From contig DVOO01000022.1 in assembly GCA_018713515.1 (NCBI GenBank), forward strand, positions 1 to 64,000: a stretch of 64,000 bases of DNA. The letters run 5' to 3'. This DNA comes from Candidatus Scatomonas pullistercoris (lineage in GTDB: Bacteria; Bacillota; Clostridia; Lachnospirales; Lachnospiraceae). The position numbers and the translations under genes are program-made. Every line of letters starts with the position of its first letter. Position 1 is the stretch's first letter. Shown in pieces: positions 37,342-46,499 of this stretch. The notes under the pieces were generated by a model that was not told where the DNA came from, ran no database searches, and was given only the letters and a program-made list of their open reading frames with translations.

Positions 37342-39405
37342 ATGGAGATGAAACATGGTAATCTTTCTATTAACAGTGACAATATTTTTCCGATCATAAA
37401 GAAATGGATGTATTCTGACCACGATATCTTTGTCCGCGAGCTGATTTCCAACGCCTGCGATGCCGTCACAAAGCTGAAAAAGCTGGACGGGGCAGGAGAG
37501 TACGCGCTGCCGGAGGGTTATAAGCCCAGGATCGATGTGATCGTGGACGATAAGGAAAAGACACTGAAATTCATTGACAACGGAATCGGAATGACGGCCG
37601 ATGAGGTGGAGGAATATATTACCCAGATCGCCTTTTCCGGCGCTACGGAGTTCCTGGAAAAATATAAGGACAAGACGGATCAGGATCAGATCATCGGCCA
37701 TTTCGGCCTGGGCTTTTATTCTGCGTTTATGGTGGCGGATGAGGTGCATATTGATACCCTGTCCTTCCGGGAAGGCGCGAAGCCGGTACACTGGGAGTGT
37801 GACGGAAGCACCGAATACGATATGGGCGCAGGAGACAGGACAGAGATGGGGACGGAGATTACCCTGTATCTGAACGAGGACTGTCATGAATTCTGCAATG
37901 TTTACCGTATCCGGGAAGTTCTGGAGAAGTACTGCTCCTTCATGCCGGTGGAGATCTATCTGTCCCGCCACGCAGAGGAGCCGGAGACGGAGATCATCGA
38001 TGAAAAGGATCTGCGGGAGGATGATGAAGTCATCGAGCGGATCCATACAGACGCCAAAACCGAGGAGAAGGAAAATGACAAGGGCGAGAAGGAGACCGTG
38101 GAAGTTTCTCCGGCCCGGGATGAAGTGAAGATCCGGAAGCGTCCGGAGCTCGTCAACGATATTCATCCCCTGTGGACCAAGCATCCCAATGAGTGCAGTG
38201 AAGAGGAATACAAGGAATTTTACCGGAAGGTGTTTCTGGATTATAAGGAGCCCCTCTTCTGGATCCATCTGAACATGGATTATCCCTTTAATCTGAAGGG
38301 AATCCTGTACTTCCCGCGGATCAATACGGAGTACGATTCCATTGAGGGGACCATCAAGCTGTACAACAATCAGGTATTTATCGCCGATAATATTAAGGAA
38401 GTGATACCGGAGTATCTGATGCTGCTGAAGGGCGTCATCGACTGTCCGGATCTGCCTCTGAATGTTTCCAGGAGCGCGCTGCAGAATGACGGTTTTGTGA
38501 AGAAAATTTCCGACTACATTTCCAAAAAGGTGGCGGACAAGCTTTCCGGCCTGTGCAAGACAGACCGGGAGAATTATGAGAAATACTGGGATGACATCAG
38601 TCCCTTTATCAAATTCGGATGCATCAAGGATGCTAAGTTCTCCGAGAAGATGATGGATTACGTCCTGTACAAGAATCTGGACGATAAATACCTGACCCTG
38701 GATGACTGCCTCAAGGAGAATCAGAAGCCGGAAGAGGCGGCTGCGGATCCGGAGAAGACAGAAGAGAAGCCGGAGGACGGGGAGAAAAAAGAGGACGGGC
38801 AGGAAAAAGAGAAGACCACCATCTATTATGTAACCGACCCCGTTCAGCAGAGCCAGTATATCAATCTGTTCCGGGAGCAGAAGATGGATGCGGTGATTCT
38901 GCGGCACAACATCGACGCGGCGTTCATCACCCACGTGGAAAGAGAAAAGGACAATGTAAAGTTCCAGCGTATTGATGCGGACCTGACGGAAGATTTGAAG
39001 GAAAAGGGAGCAGATCTGGAGGAGGAGAAGAAGGCTCTGGAAGAGCTGTTCCGGAAGGCTCTCGGCAATGAAAAGCTGGAAGTGAAGGTGGAAAATCTGA
39101 AGAACGAGAAGGTATCCGCCATGATTACCCTGTCCGAGGAGAGCCGCAGGATGGAGGAGATGATGAAGATGTACGGCATGGGAGGCATGGATGCCTCCAT
39201 GTTCGGAGGACAGCAGACGCTGATACTGAACGCCAAGCATCCTCTGGTAAAATATATCTACGGGCATCAGGACAGCGGCCGGGTGAATCTGTTCTGCCGG
39301 CAGCTGTACGACCTGGCCATGATCAGCCACAAGCCCCTCTCTCCCGATGAGATGACCGCCTTTATCTCCCGGAGCAATGAGATCATGATGGAGCTGGCCA
39401 AATAA
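37342..39405 (+). CDS. htpG: Hsp90-family chaperone HtpG
   Basis: A 687-residue HtpG with the GHKL ATPase domain (VRELISNACDAVTKL, IDNGIGMTADEVEEYI, GHFGLGFYSAFMVAD), a middle domain (LPLNVSRSALQND with the catalytic Arg) and a C-terminal dimerisation domain. Two highly charged, Glu/Lys-rich linkers are longer than in E. coli (around residues 215-245 and 455-490). ATG 37342 follows AAAGGAG; the in-frame TTG at 37318 lies over the ribosome site. The CIRCE element puts it under HrcA, unlike B. subtilis htpG, which is not HrcA-controlled. Confidence 0.95.
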   Translation: MEMKHGNLSINSDNIFPIIKKWMYSDHDIFVRELISNACDAVTKLKKLDGAGEYALPEGYKPRIDVIVDDKEKTLKFIDNGIGMTADEVEEYITQIAFSGATEFLEKYKDKTDQDQIIGHFGLGFYSAFMVADEVHIDTLSFREGAKPVHWECDGSTEYDMGAGDRTEMGTEITLYLNEDCHEFCNVYRIREVLEKYCSFMPVEIYLSRHAEEPETEIIDEKDLREDDEVIERIHTDAKTEEKENDKGEKETVEVSPARDEVKIRKRPELVNDIHPLWTKHPNECSEEEYKEFYRKVFLDYKEPLFWIHLNMDYPFNLKGILYFPRINTEYDSIEGTIKLYNNQVFIADNIKEVIPEYLMLLKGVIDCPDLPLNVSRSALQNDGFVKKISDYISKKVADKLSGLCKTDRENYEKYWDDISPFIKFGCIKDAKFSEKMMDYVLYKNLDDKYLTLDDCLKENQKPEEAAADPEKTEEKPEDGEKKEDGQEKEKTTIYYVTDPVQQSQYINLFREQKMDAVILRHNIDAAFITHVEREKDNVKFQRIDADLTEDLKEKGADLEEEKKALEELFRKALGNEKLEVKVENLKNEKVSAMITLSEESRRMEEMMKMYGMGGMDASMFGGQQTLILNAKHPLVKYIYGHQDSGRVNLFCRQLYDLAMISHKPLSPDEMTAFISRSNEIMMELAK

Positions 39406-39442
39406 AACGGCCGGGCAATTTTAAAAGAAAGCGGGAGAACAG

Positions 39443-39973
39443 ATGAGCCAGCGAAAAATACCGGGCAGCCTGTTTCTGATCGGCTTTATGGGGGCGGGAA
39501 AGAGCGCAGTCTCGGCCTGCCTCCATAAGCGTTACGGAATGGAATTGCTGGAAATGGATCAGGAAATTGAACGAAGAGAGGGAATGAAGATTTCCCGGAT
39601 CTTTGAAAGCAGAGGAGAAGAATATTTTCGGAGGGCGGAGACGGATCTGCTGGGAGAGCTTCAGGGGCGCTCCGGCCTGGTTGTGTCCTGCGGCGGCGGG
39701 GCGGCCATGCGTCCGGAAAATGTGGCGCTTATGAAGCAAGCGGGCAGGATCGTTCTTCTGCGGGCAAAACCGGAGACAATTCTGAAAAGAGTTTCTGAAA
39801 ATGATGACCGGCCGCTTCTGAGGGGCAGAAAGACGGCGGAGGGGATCCGGGAGCTGATGGACCGGCGGAGTCCCGTGTATGAGGCGGCCTGCGATCTGGC
39901 TGTGGATACGGATGAGAAAAGTGTGGATGAAATATGCCGGGAGATCTTAAACCGTGTCCGGGAGGATTCCTAA
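39443..39973 (+). CDS. aroK: shikimate kinase
   Basis: A 176-residue P-loop kinase phosphorylating shikimate. GFMGAGKSAV is the Walker A motif, MDQEIERREGMKISRIFESRGEEYFR holds the shikimate-binding Asp and Arg, and VSCGGGAAM the GGG substrate loop; the LID Arg lies in DRPLLRG. No other aromatic-pathway gene lies beside it. Its stop overlaps the convergent DUF5721 gene by 4 bases. Confidence 0.92.
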   Translation: MSQRKIPGSLFLIGFMGAGKSAVSACLHKRYGMELLEMDQEIERREGMKISRIFESRGEEYFRRAETDLLGELQGRSGLVVSCGGGAAMRPENVALMKQAGRIVLLRAKPETILKRVSENDDRPLLRGRKTAEGIRELMDRRSPVYEAACDLAVDTDEKSVDEICREILNRVREDS

Positions 39974-40461
39974 TCCAGGTCCTGCAGGCGAAGAAATTCC
40001 AGAAGCATCTGATCCCAGGCCATGTCCAGGGATTTGTCCATTGTAAAAAGCCGGAGAGAGGAACCTGTGGTCAGGGTGAGCGTTTCTCCGTTATACTGGC
40101 AGTTCAGATAGAGGCCGAAGACATCATCGGCGCTTAAATCTGGACTGCTTTTTGCCGTCAGAAGGGCCACCTCCTCCGTGGGAAGCTGAAAAATAAATTT
40201 AAAGGAAAGAGGGGTGCGTTTTCCGCGGATCACGGACAGACAGAAGGGCCTGATCTCTGACCAGAGCACCTGCCTGCGGCCGGTTTCACGCACCTGCGCT
40301 GCCTTTTCCGACTCAAAAAAATCCGGACGAAGTTCACCGTCTATGGAGAAGGCAGCGAAAGTGGTGATGGATGCTTCTGAGACAAGAAACCGGTCGAAGG
40401 TATCCTGCAGAAGAAGTTTGTTCATAAAATCCTTGATGTGTTTAATCTGAAGCGCTATCAT
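39970..40461 (-). CDS. DUF5721-like protein, unknown function
   Basis: A 163-residue soluble protein (MIALQIKHIKDFMNKLLLQDTFD) whose start and overall pattern resemble the DUF5721 family of Clostridia. SWEIRPFCLSVI-like and LPTEEVALL segments suggest a beta-rich fold. It lies 3 bases downstream of the CorA gene and is probably co-transcribed with it. No function is known to me. Confidence 0.6.
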   Translation of the reverse strand: MIALQIKHIKDFMNKLLLQDTFDRFLVSEASITTFAAFSIDGELRPDFFESEKAAQVRETGRRQVLWSEIRPFCLSVIRGKRTPLSFKFIFQLPTEEVALLTAKSSPDLSADDVFGLYLNCQYNGETLTLTTGSSLRLFTMDKSLDMAWDQMLLEFLRLQDLD

Positions 40462-40464
40462 TTG

Positions 40465-41394
40465 TCAAAGCCAGCCTTTCTTTTTAAAATACCAGATTTC
40501 CAGAAGCACCAGCGCCAGGCATATGGCGATAAGGATAAAATACGCTGCCGGTGCCCGCAGTTCCGGCATGTGCTCAAAATTCATGCCGTACCATCCGGTC
40601 AGAAGGGATAGGGGCAGAAATATGGTAGTCACAACGGTCAGCATCCGCATGGTATCATTCTGCTTCAGATCCATCTGGGACTGGTAAATTTCCCGGATCT
40701 GCAGGGCGTATTCCCGGAGCATCTGTATCTGGTCATAGAGCCGGCCTACCCGGGAAGCCAGTCTGGAAAAATGGCCGGCGTATTCTTCAGGGAAAAGCCG
40801 GTTGTCGTTGCCGGCCAGGATCTCGCAGGTGTCCATCATCTGCTGGTAGCAGGCGTAAAGTTTCAGAAGCTCCCGCCGGCAGAGGTTCATATTTTTCTCC
40901 CATTCTCTGGGAAAGGATTCAGTGACTGCCTCTTCCATGGTGGAAAGACGTTCTTCATAATTGTGGAGCAGAAGCGCGCCCTCCCGGATCTGTATTTCCA
41001 GAAAACGGAAAAAAAGCTGAAAGACAGTATGGCTGCTTTTCAGCTCCTCCGACAGGAACAGTTCCCGCAATTTCGGAAGAGATTCCTCCGGAGCGGCCAG
41101 AAGGAGACGCTTCCCGGAGATATAAAATACGGCAGAAAAAGAGCGCTGCAGAGCGTACTGTCTGTCCGGGAGCACCAGTGTGCCCAGCGTACATCCGGGC
41201 AGCAGCTCCACCTGGCTGTACCGCCCGGCCTCCTTCAGAATTCTGCTGAATACCGGATAGCCCGCCAGATTCCGGCAGTATTCGGAAGCGTCTCCGGCAG
41301 AGAGCAGTTCCAGAAGCGGCCCCTGTTCTGCATCTTCGTTCTCCGGCGGCGCGGAGGGCAGCTCTCTCAGGTTCTCTCCCACGGCAAATCGCAT
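40465..41394 (-). CDS. CorA-family divalent-cation transporter
   Basis: A 309-residue CorA-type protein: a large cytoplasmic domain, a long helix, then two C-terminal membrane helices with the signature YGMNFEHMPEL after the first (GMN pore motif). Such channels move Mg2+ (or Co2+, Ni2+, Zn2+). ATG 41394 follows CAGGAGGT; an upstream in-frame start would add 19 residues without a ribosome site. The short soluble domain places it among the divergent CorA proteins of Clostridia. Confidence 0.88.
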   Translation of the reverse strand: MRFAVGENLRELPSAPPENEDAEQGPLLELLSAGDASEYCRNLAGYPVFSRILKEAGRYSQVELLPGCTLGTLVLPDRQYALQRSFSAVFYISGKRLLLAAPEESLPKLRELFLSEELKSSHTVFQLFFRFLEIQIREGALLLHNYEERLSTMEEAVTESFPREWEKNMNLCRRELLKLYACYQQMMDTCEILAGNDNRLFPEEYAGHFSRLASRVGRLYDQIQMLREYALQIREIYQSQMDLKQNDTMRMLTVVTTIFLPLSLLTGWYGMNFEHMPELRAPAAYFILIAICLALVLLEIWYFKKKGWL

Positions 41395-41573
41395 GGCAGT
41401 TACCTCCTGTATCACTGTTGCTATTATACCCGAAAGAAGAAATTTGAACAACCGTTTATGAATGTTTTGTGATTTTCAGGCCCGGGTCTTTTCATTTGAA
41501 GAAAAATGTTGTATACTGCTCTTTAGTGAGCGCCGCCGGGGCGGCCGGAATCAGAAGAAGGAGAACAGTTGGA

Positions 41574-41852
41574 ATGAGTCAGAAAAAGGTCGATAAATAT
41601 AAGCAGGATAAGGCCAACAGGCAGAAAACAATGAAGAGGGAGAAGATTCTCCGGAGAGTGGAGATCGCGGCAGTCGTCGTTGTTCTGGCCGCGCTGCTGG
41701 TCTGGTTCTGCATCGCCGTTTATCAGAATTCCAAAGTAAAGGCGATTGAGAACTCAGATACAGTGACTACTTCCATGGATGTATCCGCAGTGGATACGTA
41801 TCTGAACGGTCTGACCACTACATCCTCCAGCGCGGAGAGTACGGAGGAATAA
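41574..41852 (+). CDS. small membrane protein, unknown
   Basis: A 92-residue protein with a highly basic N-terminus (KKVDKYKQDKANRQK), one membrane helix (about residues 32-52, VVVVLAALLVWFCIAVY) and a Ser/Thr-rich extracytoplasmic tail. ATG 41574 follows AAGAAGGAGAA. Topology: N-in, C-out by the positive-inside rule. No family recognised. Confidence 0.65.
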   Translation: MSQKKVDKYKQDKANRQKTMKREKILRRVEIAAVVVVLAALLVWFCIAVYQNSKVKAIENSDTVTTSMDVSAVDTYLNGLTTTSSSAESTEE

Positions 41853-41904
41853 AAAAACACAGTTGCCTGCAGCTGACAGTCAGCAGCAGACAACTGTGTT
41901 TTTC
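41852..41904. terminator. bidirectional terminator
   Basis: AAAAAAACACAGTTG and CAACTGTGTTTTT form a stem with A and T runs on either side, between two convergent genes (the small membrane protein and cold-shock protein genes). Confidence 0.85.
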
Positions 41905-41932
41905 CTTAGGAAAGTTTTCTTCTATTACCTGA

Positions 41933-42133
41933 TCAACATTTCACAACGTTGGCGGCCTGCATTCCCTTAGCGCCCTCGGTCAGATCATAAGTAACAGCCT
42001 GGCCCTCATCCAGAGACTTAAAGCCCTCGCCCTGGATAGCGGAGAAATGAACGAATACGTCCTTTCCGTCCTCGCCGGTGATGAAGCCATAGCCCTTCTC
42101 TGCGTTGAACCACTTTACAGTTCCTTTGTTCAT
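41933..42133 (-). CDS. csp: cold-shock protein
   Basis: A 66-residue single cold-shock domain: [20 protein letters not shown] (RNP1) and DVFVHFSAI (RNP2), the RNA-binding aromatic surface. It binds single-stranded RNA/DNA and acts as an RNA chaperone or antiterminator. ATG follows AATGGAGGT. The gene has a leader of about 170 bases with a strong hairpin, described separately. Confidence 0.95.
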   Translation of the reverse strand: MNKGTVKWFNAEKGYGFITGEDGKDVFVHFSAIQGEGFKSLDEGQAVTYDLTEGAKGMQAANVVKC

Positions 42134-42304
42134 GTTGTAGTACCTCCATTACAAATAAGAAAAATGAAATAATGCAAGCCCGTGAATACGTTTTTAATAA
42201 AAATTCACTGGCTATTACAGATTATATTGAAGGTGAATGAAATATAATCTCTAATAACCAGTGACTCCATGTGCATCTCAATAATTCCATCTTCTCTAAA
42301 TTGT
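42134..42304 (-). other. csp mRNA leader with 24-bp hairpin and U run
   Basis: Reading on the minus strand, TCACTGG... (42264 downward) pairs with CCAGTGA (ending 42205) over about 24 bp, with two imperfect pairs and a 12-base loop, followed by AATTTTTATT. It has the form of an intrinsic terminator inside the leader, before the ribosome site. The 3' part is AT-rich. It may be a cold-responsive attenuator, by inference only. Confidence 0.6.
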
Positions 42305-42310
42305 GATTTC

Positions 42311-42339
42311 ATTATAGTCAGTAAATTTTCAAAAGTCAA
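42311..42339 (-). promoter_or_regulatory. promoter of csp
   Basis: On the minus strand TTGACT (42339-42334), 17-base spacer, TATAAT (42316-42311). It stands back to back with the pyrC promoter, 7 bases apart. Confidence 0.75.
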
Positions 42340-42346
42340 GGGAAAG

Positions 42347-42375
42347 TTGCAATTCGCTCTGTTTTCCTGTATACT
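42347..42375 (+). promoter_or_regulatory. promoter of the pyrC operon
   Basis: TTGCAA (42347-42352), 17-base spacer, TATACT (42370-42375), 29 bases before the start codon. The resulting leader is too short for a PyrR-type attenuator. Confidence 0.65.
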
Positions 42376-42403
42376 TGGGAAAAAGCGTAGATGGAGGGAG
42401 TTT

Positions 42404-43708
42404 ATGAGTATTTTGATCAAGGGCGGTCGGATCATTGATCCGGATACGAAGCTGGATCAGGTGGCTGATCTGCTGCTGGAAGACGGGCGGATCGTGAAAG
42501 TCGGAAAAAATATCCGAAAGAAAGCGGATACGGTTCTGGACGCCGCGGGGCTGTATGTGATGCCGGGATTTATTGATATGCATGTGCATCTGAGAGATCC
42601 CGGACAGACCTGGAAGGAAGATATTGAGAGCGGTTCTCAGGCGGCGGCCTGCGGAGGATACACCACCATTGTAGCCATGCCGAATACGAAGCCGGTGATG
42701 GATTCGCCGGACCGCATTGATTACGTAACCGTGAAGGCCAGAAGCCATTCTCCCATCCATGTACTGCAGGCCGGAGCCGCCACAAAGGGTGAAAAGGGAC
42801 AGGAGCTGGCGGATATTGCCGGTATGGCCGCCCACGGGATTCCGGCCATCAGCGAGGATGGAAGATCCGTAATGAATTCGAGACTCTGCAGGGATGCCAT
42901 GCTGGAGGCGGCAAAGTGCGGGATCCCGTTCCTGGATCACTGCGAGGACGCGGATCTGGCGGCAGGTGGATGCGTGAACGAAGATGAGAACGCCAGAGCG
43001 GCCGGCCTGCCCGGCATCAGCAACGCGGCAGAGGACGCCATTGCGGCCCGGGACGCGCTGCTGGCGGCGGAGACGGGCGTGCATCTCCATCTCTGCCACT
43101 GTTCCACCAGATACAGCGCCGTCATACTGAAACTGGCAAAGGAAGCCGGCGTGTCCATTTCCGGAGAGGTCTGTCCCCATCATTTCACGCTGTGCAGCGA
43201 TGATATGGTTCCAGGGGATACCAACTATAAGATGAATCCGCCCCTGCGGACCCGGGAAGATGTGGAGGCGCTGAAGCAGGCCTTGAAAGAAGATATCTTC
43301 GAGGTGATCAGTACGGACCACGCGCCCCACACCACGGAAGAGAAGTCTACGACCATGCGGAAGGCCCCCTTTGGAATCGTGGGACTGGAGACGGCAGCCG
43401 CGCTGACCTATACGGAGCTGGTGGAGCCGGGAATCCTGACCCCCATGCAGATGGCGGAAAAGATGAGCGGCAATCCGGCAAGGATCCTGAAGCTGGAGAA
43501 CAGAGGCTCTCTGGCTGAGGGGAAGGAGGCGGATGTGGTCCTCCTGGATCCGGAAGCGGAATATACCATTGATGTGAAAAAGTTTGTTTCCCGCGGCAAG
43601 AATTCCCCCTTCCACGGAAGAAAGGTAAAGGGAAAGATTGTGGCTACCATCTGCGGCGGAAAGATTGTATACCGGGCAGCCAGAGAAAAAAACAGAAGTG
43701 AGGAGTAA
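42404..43708 (+). CDS. pyrC: dihydroorotase
   Basis: A 434-residue class I dihydroorotase closing the pyrimidine ring. Metal motifs: DMHVHLRDPGQTWKED, the His in FLDHCED, LHLCHCST, CPHHFTL and the catalytic Asp in STDHAPHT. ATG 42404 follows GGAGGGAG; longer in-frame starts run across both promoters. First gene of the run pyrC-pyrF-pyrK-pyrD. Confidence 0.95.
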   Translation: MSILIKGGRIIDPDTKLDQVADLLLEDGRIVKVGKNIRKKADTVLDAAGLYVMPGFIDMHVHLRDPGQTWKEDIESGSQAAACGGYTTIVAMPNTKPVMDSPDRIDYVTVKARSHSPIHVLQAGAATKGEKGQELADIAGMAAHGIPAISEDGRSVMNSRLCRDAMLEAAKCGIPFLDHCEDADLAAGGCVNEDENARAAGLPGISNAAEDAIAARDALLAAETGVHLHLCHCSTRYSAVILKLAKEAGVSISGEVCPHHFTLCSDDMVPGDTNYKMNPPLRTREDVEALKQALKEDIFEVISTDHAPHTTEEKSTTMRKAPFGIVGLETAAALTYTELVEPGILTPMQMAEKMSGNPARILKLENRGSLAEGKEADVVLLDPEAEYTIDVKKFVSRGKNSPFHGRKVKGKIVATICGGKIVYRAAREKNRSEE

Positions 43709-43712
43709 ACGG

Positions 43713-44645
43713 ATGATCAACAAATTAGCAGAAAAAATAAAACAGACGGGAGCGCCCGTTGTAGTGGGACTGGATCCCATGCTCTCCTTTGTGCCGGAGC
43801 AGGTGCAGCAGAAGGCCTTCTCCGAATTCGGCGAGACCCTGGGAGGCGCCGCGGAGGCCATCTGGCAGTTTAATAAGGAGATCGTGGATCACGTGGCGGA
43901 TCTGATCCCGGCGGTGAAGCCTCAGATCGCCATGTACGAGCAGTTCGGCGTTGCAGGGCTGGCGGCTTATGAGAAAACCGTCTCCTACTGCCAGAGCAAA
44001 GGCCTGCTGGTGATCGGGGATATCAAGAGAGGAGACATCGGTTCTACCTCCTCCGCCTACGCGGTGGGTCATCTGGGCAGAGTACAGGTGGGAAGCAGGA
44101 CGTACACCCCCTTCCATGAAGACTTTGCCACCATCAATCCTTACATGGGACTGGACAGCGTAAAACCTTTTATGGATGTGTGCAGGGAGGAAAAGAAAGG
44201 GCTCTTTGTGCTGGTAAAGACCTCCAATCCTTCCAGCGGAGATTTCCAGGACCGCATGGTGGAAGGCAGGCCTCTGTATGAGCTGGTGGGAGAAAAAGTA
44301 GCCCAGTGGGGAAGCGAGCTGATGGGAGACGATTACAGCTACGTGGGCGCCGTAGTGGGAGCCACCTATCCGGAGATGGGGCGTACGCTGCGGCAAATCA
44401 TGCCCAGGAGCTTTATTCTGGTTCCGGGTTACGGAGCCCAGGGGGGCAGGGGCAAAGATCTGGTGGATTTCTTCAATGAGGACGGCCTGGGGGCCATCGT
44501 GAATTCCTCCCGGGGCATTATCGCTGCCTACCGGCAGGAGGCATACGCTTCCTTCGGTGCGGAACATTTCGGGGAGGCTTCCCGCCAGGCAGTGATCGAC
44601 ATGATAAAAGATATTTCCGGAGCTCTGGAGGCGGCAAAAGCATGA
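43713..44645 (+). CDS. pyrF: orotidine 5'-phosphate decarboxylase (type 2)
   Basis: A 310-residue OMP decarboxylase of the longer subfamily 2: VVVGLDPML, VKPQIAMYEQFG, GDIKRGDIGSTSSAYA (catalytic Lys/Asp array) and VKTSNPSSGDFQD, with VPGYGAQGG the phosphate loop. It starts 4 bases after pyrC and overlaps pyrK by 4 bases. Produces UMP. Confidence 0.95.
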   Translation: MINKLAEKIKQTGAPVVVGLDPMLSFVPEQVQQKAFSEFGETLGGAAEAIWQFNKEIVDHVADLIPAVKPQIAMYEQFGVAGLAAYEKTVSYCQSKGLLVIGDIKRGDIGSTSSAYAVGHLGRVQVGSRTYTPFHEDFATINPYMGLDSVKPFMDVCREEKKGLFVLVKTSNPSSGDFQDRMVEGRPLYELVGEKVAQWGSELMGDDYSYVGAVVGATYPEMGRTLRQIMPRSFILVPGYGAQGGRGKDLVDFFNEDGLGAIVNSSRGIIAAYRQEAYASFGAEHFGEASRQAVIDMIKDISGALEAAKA

Positions 44646-45412
44646 AAAGCAAAGAATGGTGCAGGATCCTTTCCCAGGAAAAAATCGCGGCGGATATCTA
44701 CAGCATGTGGCTGGAAACGCCGTCCATCGCGCCGGAGGCCAGAGCCGGACAGTTCGTCTCCCTGTACTGCGGCGATAAGAGCCGCCTTCTGCCGAGACCC
44801 ATCAGTCTCTGCGAGGTTGACCGGGAGGCGCGGCGCATCCGCCTGGTATACCGGATCGCGGGAAAAGGAACAGAAGAATTTTCAAATATGAAAGCCGGTG
44901 AACAGATTTCCGTGCTGGGCCCTCTTGGCAACGGTTTTCCGCTGGAGCGGGCCAGGGGCAGAAGGGCGATCCTCTTCGGAGGAGGAATCGGGATTCCCCC
45001 CATGCTGGAGACGGCAAAACAGCTGAAAGGGGAGAAGAGCATTGTTCTGGGATACCGGGATGAGCGTTTTCTGCAGAAAGAATTCGCGGAACAGGGAGAT
45101 CTGTATATTGCCACCGAGGACGGGAGCTTCGGTACCAGGGGAAATGTGCTGGACGCGGTGCGGGAGCAGCAGGTGCAGGGAGATGTGGTCTTTGCCTGCG
45201 GCCCCGCCCCCATGCTGCGGGCCCTGAAGGCCTGGGCCGGGGAAAGAGGCATAGAGTGCTGGATCTCCATGGAAGAGAGAATGGCCTGCGGCATCGGGGC
45301 CTGCCTGGCCTGCGTCTGCCGGTCCGGGGAGATCGATGAACATTCGCAGGTGCACAATAAGCGGGTCTGCAAGGACGGCCCGGTCTTTCTGGCATCGGAG
45401 GTGGAGCTGTGA
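44642..45412 (+). CDS. pyrK: dihydroorotate dehydrogenase electron-transfer subunit
   Basis: A 256-residue FAD and [2Fe-2S] protein that passes electrons from PyrD to NAD+. RPISLCEVD is the flavin site, FGGGIGIPPMLE the NAD-binding loop, and CGIGACLACVCRSGE with a distal Cys the cluster ligands. It overlaps pyrF and pyrD at both ends. Confidence 0.94.
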   Translation: MKSKEWCRILSQEKIAADIYSMWLETPSIAPEARAGQFVSLYCGDKSRLLPRPISLCEVDREARRIRLVYRIAGKGTEEFSNMKAGEQISVLGPLGNGFPLERARGRRAILFGGGIGIPPMLETAKQLKGEKSIVLGYRDERFLQKEFAEQGDLYIATEDGSFGTRGNVLDAVREQQVQGDVVFACGPAPMLRALKAWAGERGIECWISMEERMACGIGACLACVCRSGEIDEHSQVHNKRVCKDGPVFLASEVEL

Positions 45413-46317
45413 TGAATACGAAGGTAAATATAGCCGGTGTGGAGCTGAAAAATCCGGTGATGACGGCCTCCGGCACCTTTGGATCCGGGGCGGAATACAG
45501 TGAGCTGGTGGACCTGAACAGGCTGGGGGCGGTGGTGACAAAAGGCGTCGCCCAGGTACCCTGGCCGGGTAATCCCACCCCCAGGATCGCGGAGGTCTAC
45601 GGCGGCATGCTGAACGCCATCGGCCTGCAGAATCCGGGCATGGAAGTGTTCTGCCGGAGGGATATTCCCTTTCTGCAGCAGTTCGATACAAAGATTATTG
45701 TCAACGTCTGCGGCCACGCGCCGGAGGAATATCTGGCGGTGGTGGAGCGGCTGGCTGAAGAAAAGATAGACATGCTGGAGATCAACATCTCCTGTCCCAA
45801 TGTCAACGCGGGCTTCCTGGCCTTTGGACAGGATCCGAAGCATGTGGAGGCGCTGACCGCGGAGATTAAAAAGAAGGCGAAGCAGCCGGTGATTATGAAG
45901 CTTACGCCCAATGTAACGGATATTGCGGAGATCGCCCGGGCGGCAGAGGCCGGGGGCGCCGATGCGGTATCCCTGATCAATACCCTGACCGGCATGAAGA
46001 TCGATGTAAAAAAGAGATGCTTTGCTCTCGCCAACAAGACGGGCGGCATGTCCGGCCCGGCGGTAAAACCGGTGGCTGTGCGGATGGTATACCAGACCGC
46101 CCAGGCTGTGAAAATACCGGTGATCGGCATGGGCGGCATCGCCACGGCGGAGGATGCCCTGGAATTTATCCTGGCAGGGGCCACGGCGGTGTCTGTGGGA
46201 ACGGCAAACTTTTTCAATCCCACGGCCACATTGGACATCCTTGCGGGAATAGAAGCGTATATGCGGGAAAATAAAATCGAAGATATCCGGGAACTGATCG
46301 GAGCGGTTCATGAATAA
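45412..46317 (+). CDS. pyrD: dihydroorotate dehydrogenase, catalytic subunit (class 1B)
   Basis: A 301-residue FMN TIM-barrel that oxidises dihydroorotate. ASGTFGSG, the Cys in INISCPNVNAG (class 1 catalytic Cys), VIMKLTPNVTD and GMGGIATAEDALEFILAGATAVSVG are clear. Pairing with PyrK defines class 1B. ATG 45412, which shares bases with the pyrK stop, follows GGAGGTGGAGC; a GTG directly before it is an alternative start adding one residue. A terminator follows, so pyrE is not on this transcript. Confidence 0.95.
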   Translation: MNTKVNIAGVELKNPVMTASGTFGSGAEYSELVDLNRLGAVVTKGVAQVPWPGNPTPRIAEVYGGMLNAIGLQNPGMEVFCRRDIPFLQQFDTKIIVNVCGHAPEEYLAVVERLAEEKIDMLEINISCPNVNAGFLAFGQDPKHVEALTAEIKKKAKQPVIMKLTPNVTDIAEIARAAEAGGADAVSLINTLTGMKIDVKKRCFALANKTGGMSGPAVKPVAVRMVYQTAQAVKIPVIGMGGIATAEDALEFILAGATAVSVGTANFFNPTATLDILAGIEAYMRENKIEDIRELIGAVHE

Positions 46318-46345
46318 GAACCGCTGCGGCCGGACCGGAGCAGGC

Positions 46346-46399
46346 AGAGGGAACCTTTCCATCCTCCCATTCGGGGATAGAGAGATTCCCTCTTTTTTT
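46346..46399 (+). terminator. terminator of the pyrCFKD operon
   Basis: AGAGGGAA (46346-46353) pairs with TTCCCTCT, followed by seven T. Confidence 0.8.
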
Positions 46400-46400
46400 C

Positions 46401-46429
46401 TTGTGACCGCCCTCCGGATACGGTACAAT
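46401..46429 (+). promoter_or_regulatory. promoter of the zinc-ribbon protein gene
   Basis: TTGTGA (46401-46406), 17-base spacer, TACAAT (46424-46429). The -10 box overlaps the in-frame ATG at 46428, which supports the downstream GTG start at 46500. Confidence 0.6.
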
Positions 46430-46499
46430 GAAAAAAACAGACAGATCGATTCTCCGCCAAAGGGGGAAGATCGGAGGATATACAGAGGGGGATGATAGA

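Noticed and set aside
37297-39330. 677-codon minus-strand frame opposite htpG
   Set aside because: Antisense of the Glu/Lys-rich HtpG gene, whose codons give long Leu/Phe-rich reverse frames; no ribosome site, no recognisable domain, and it would end inside the htpG promoter.
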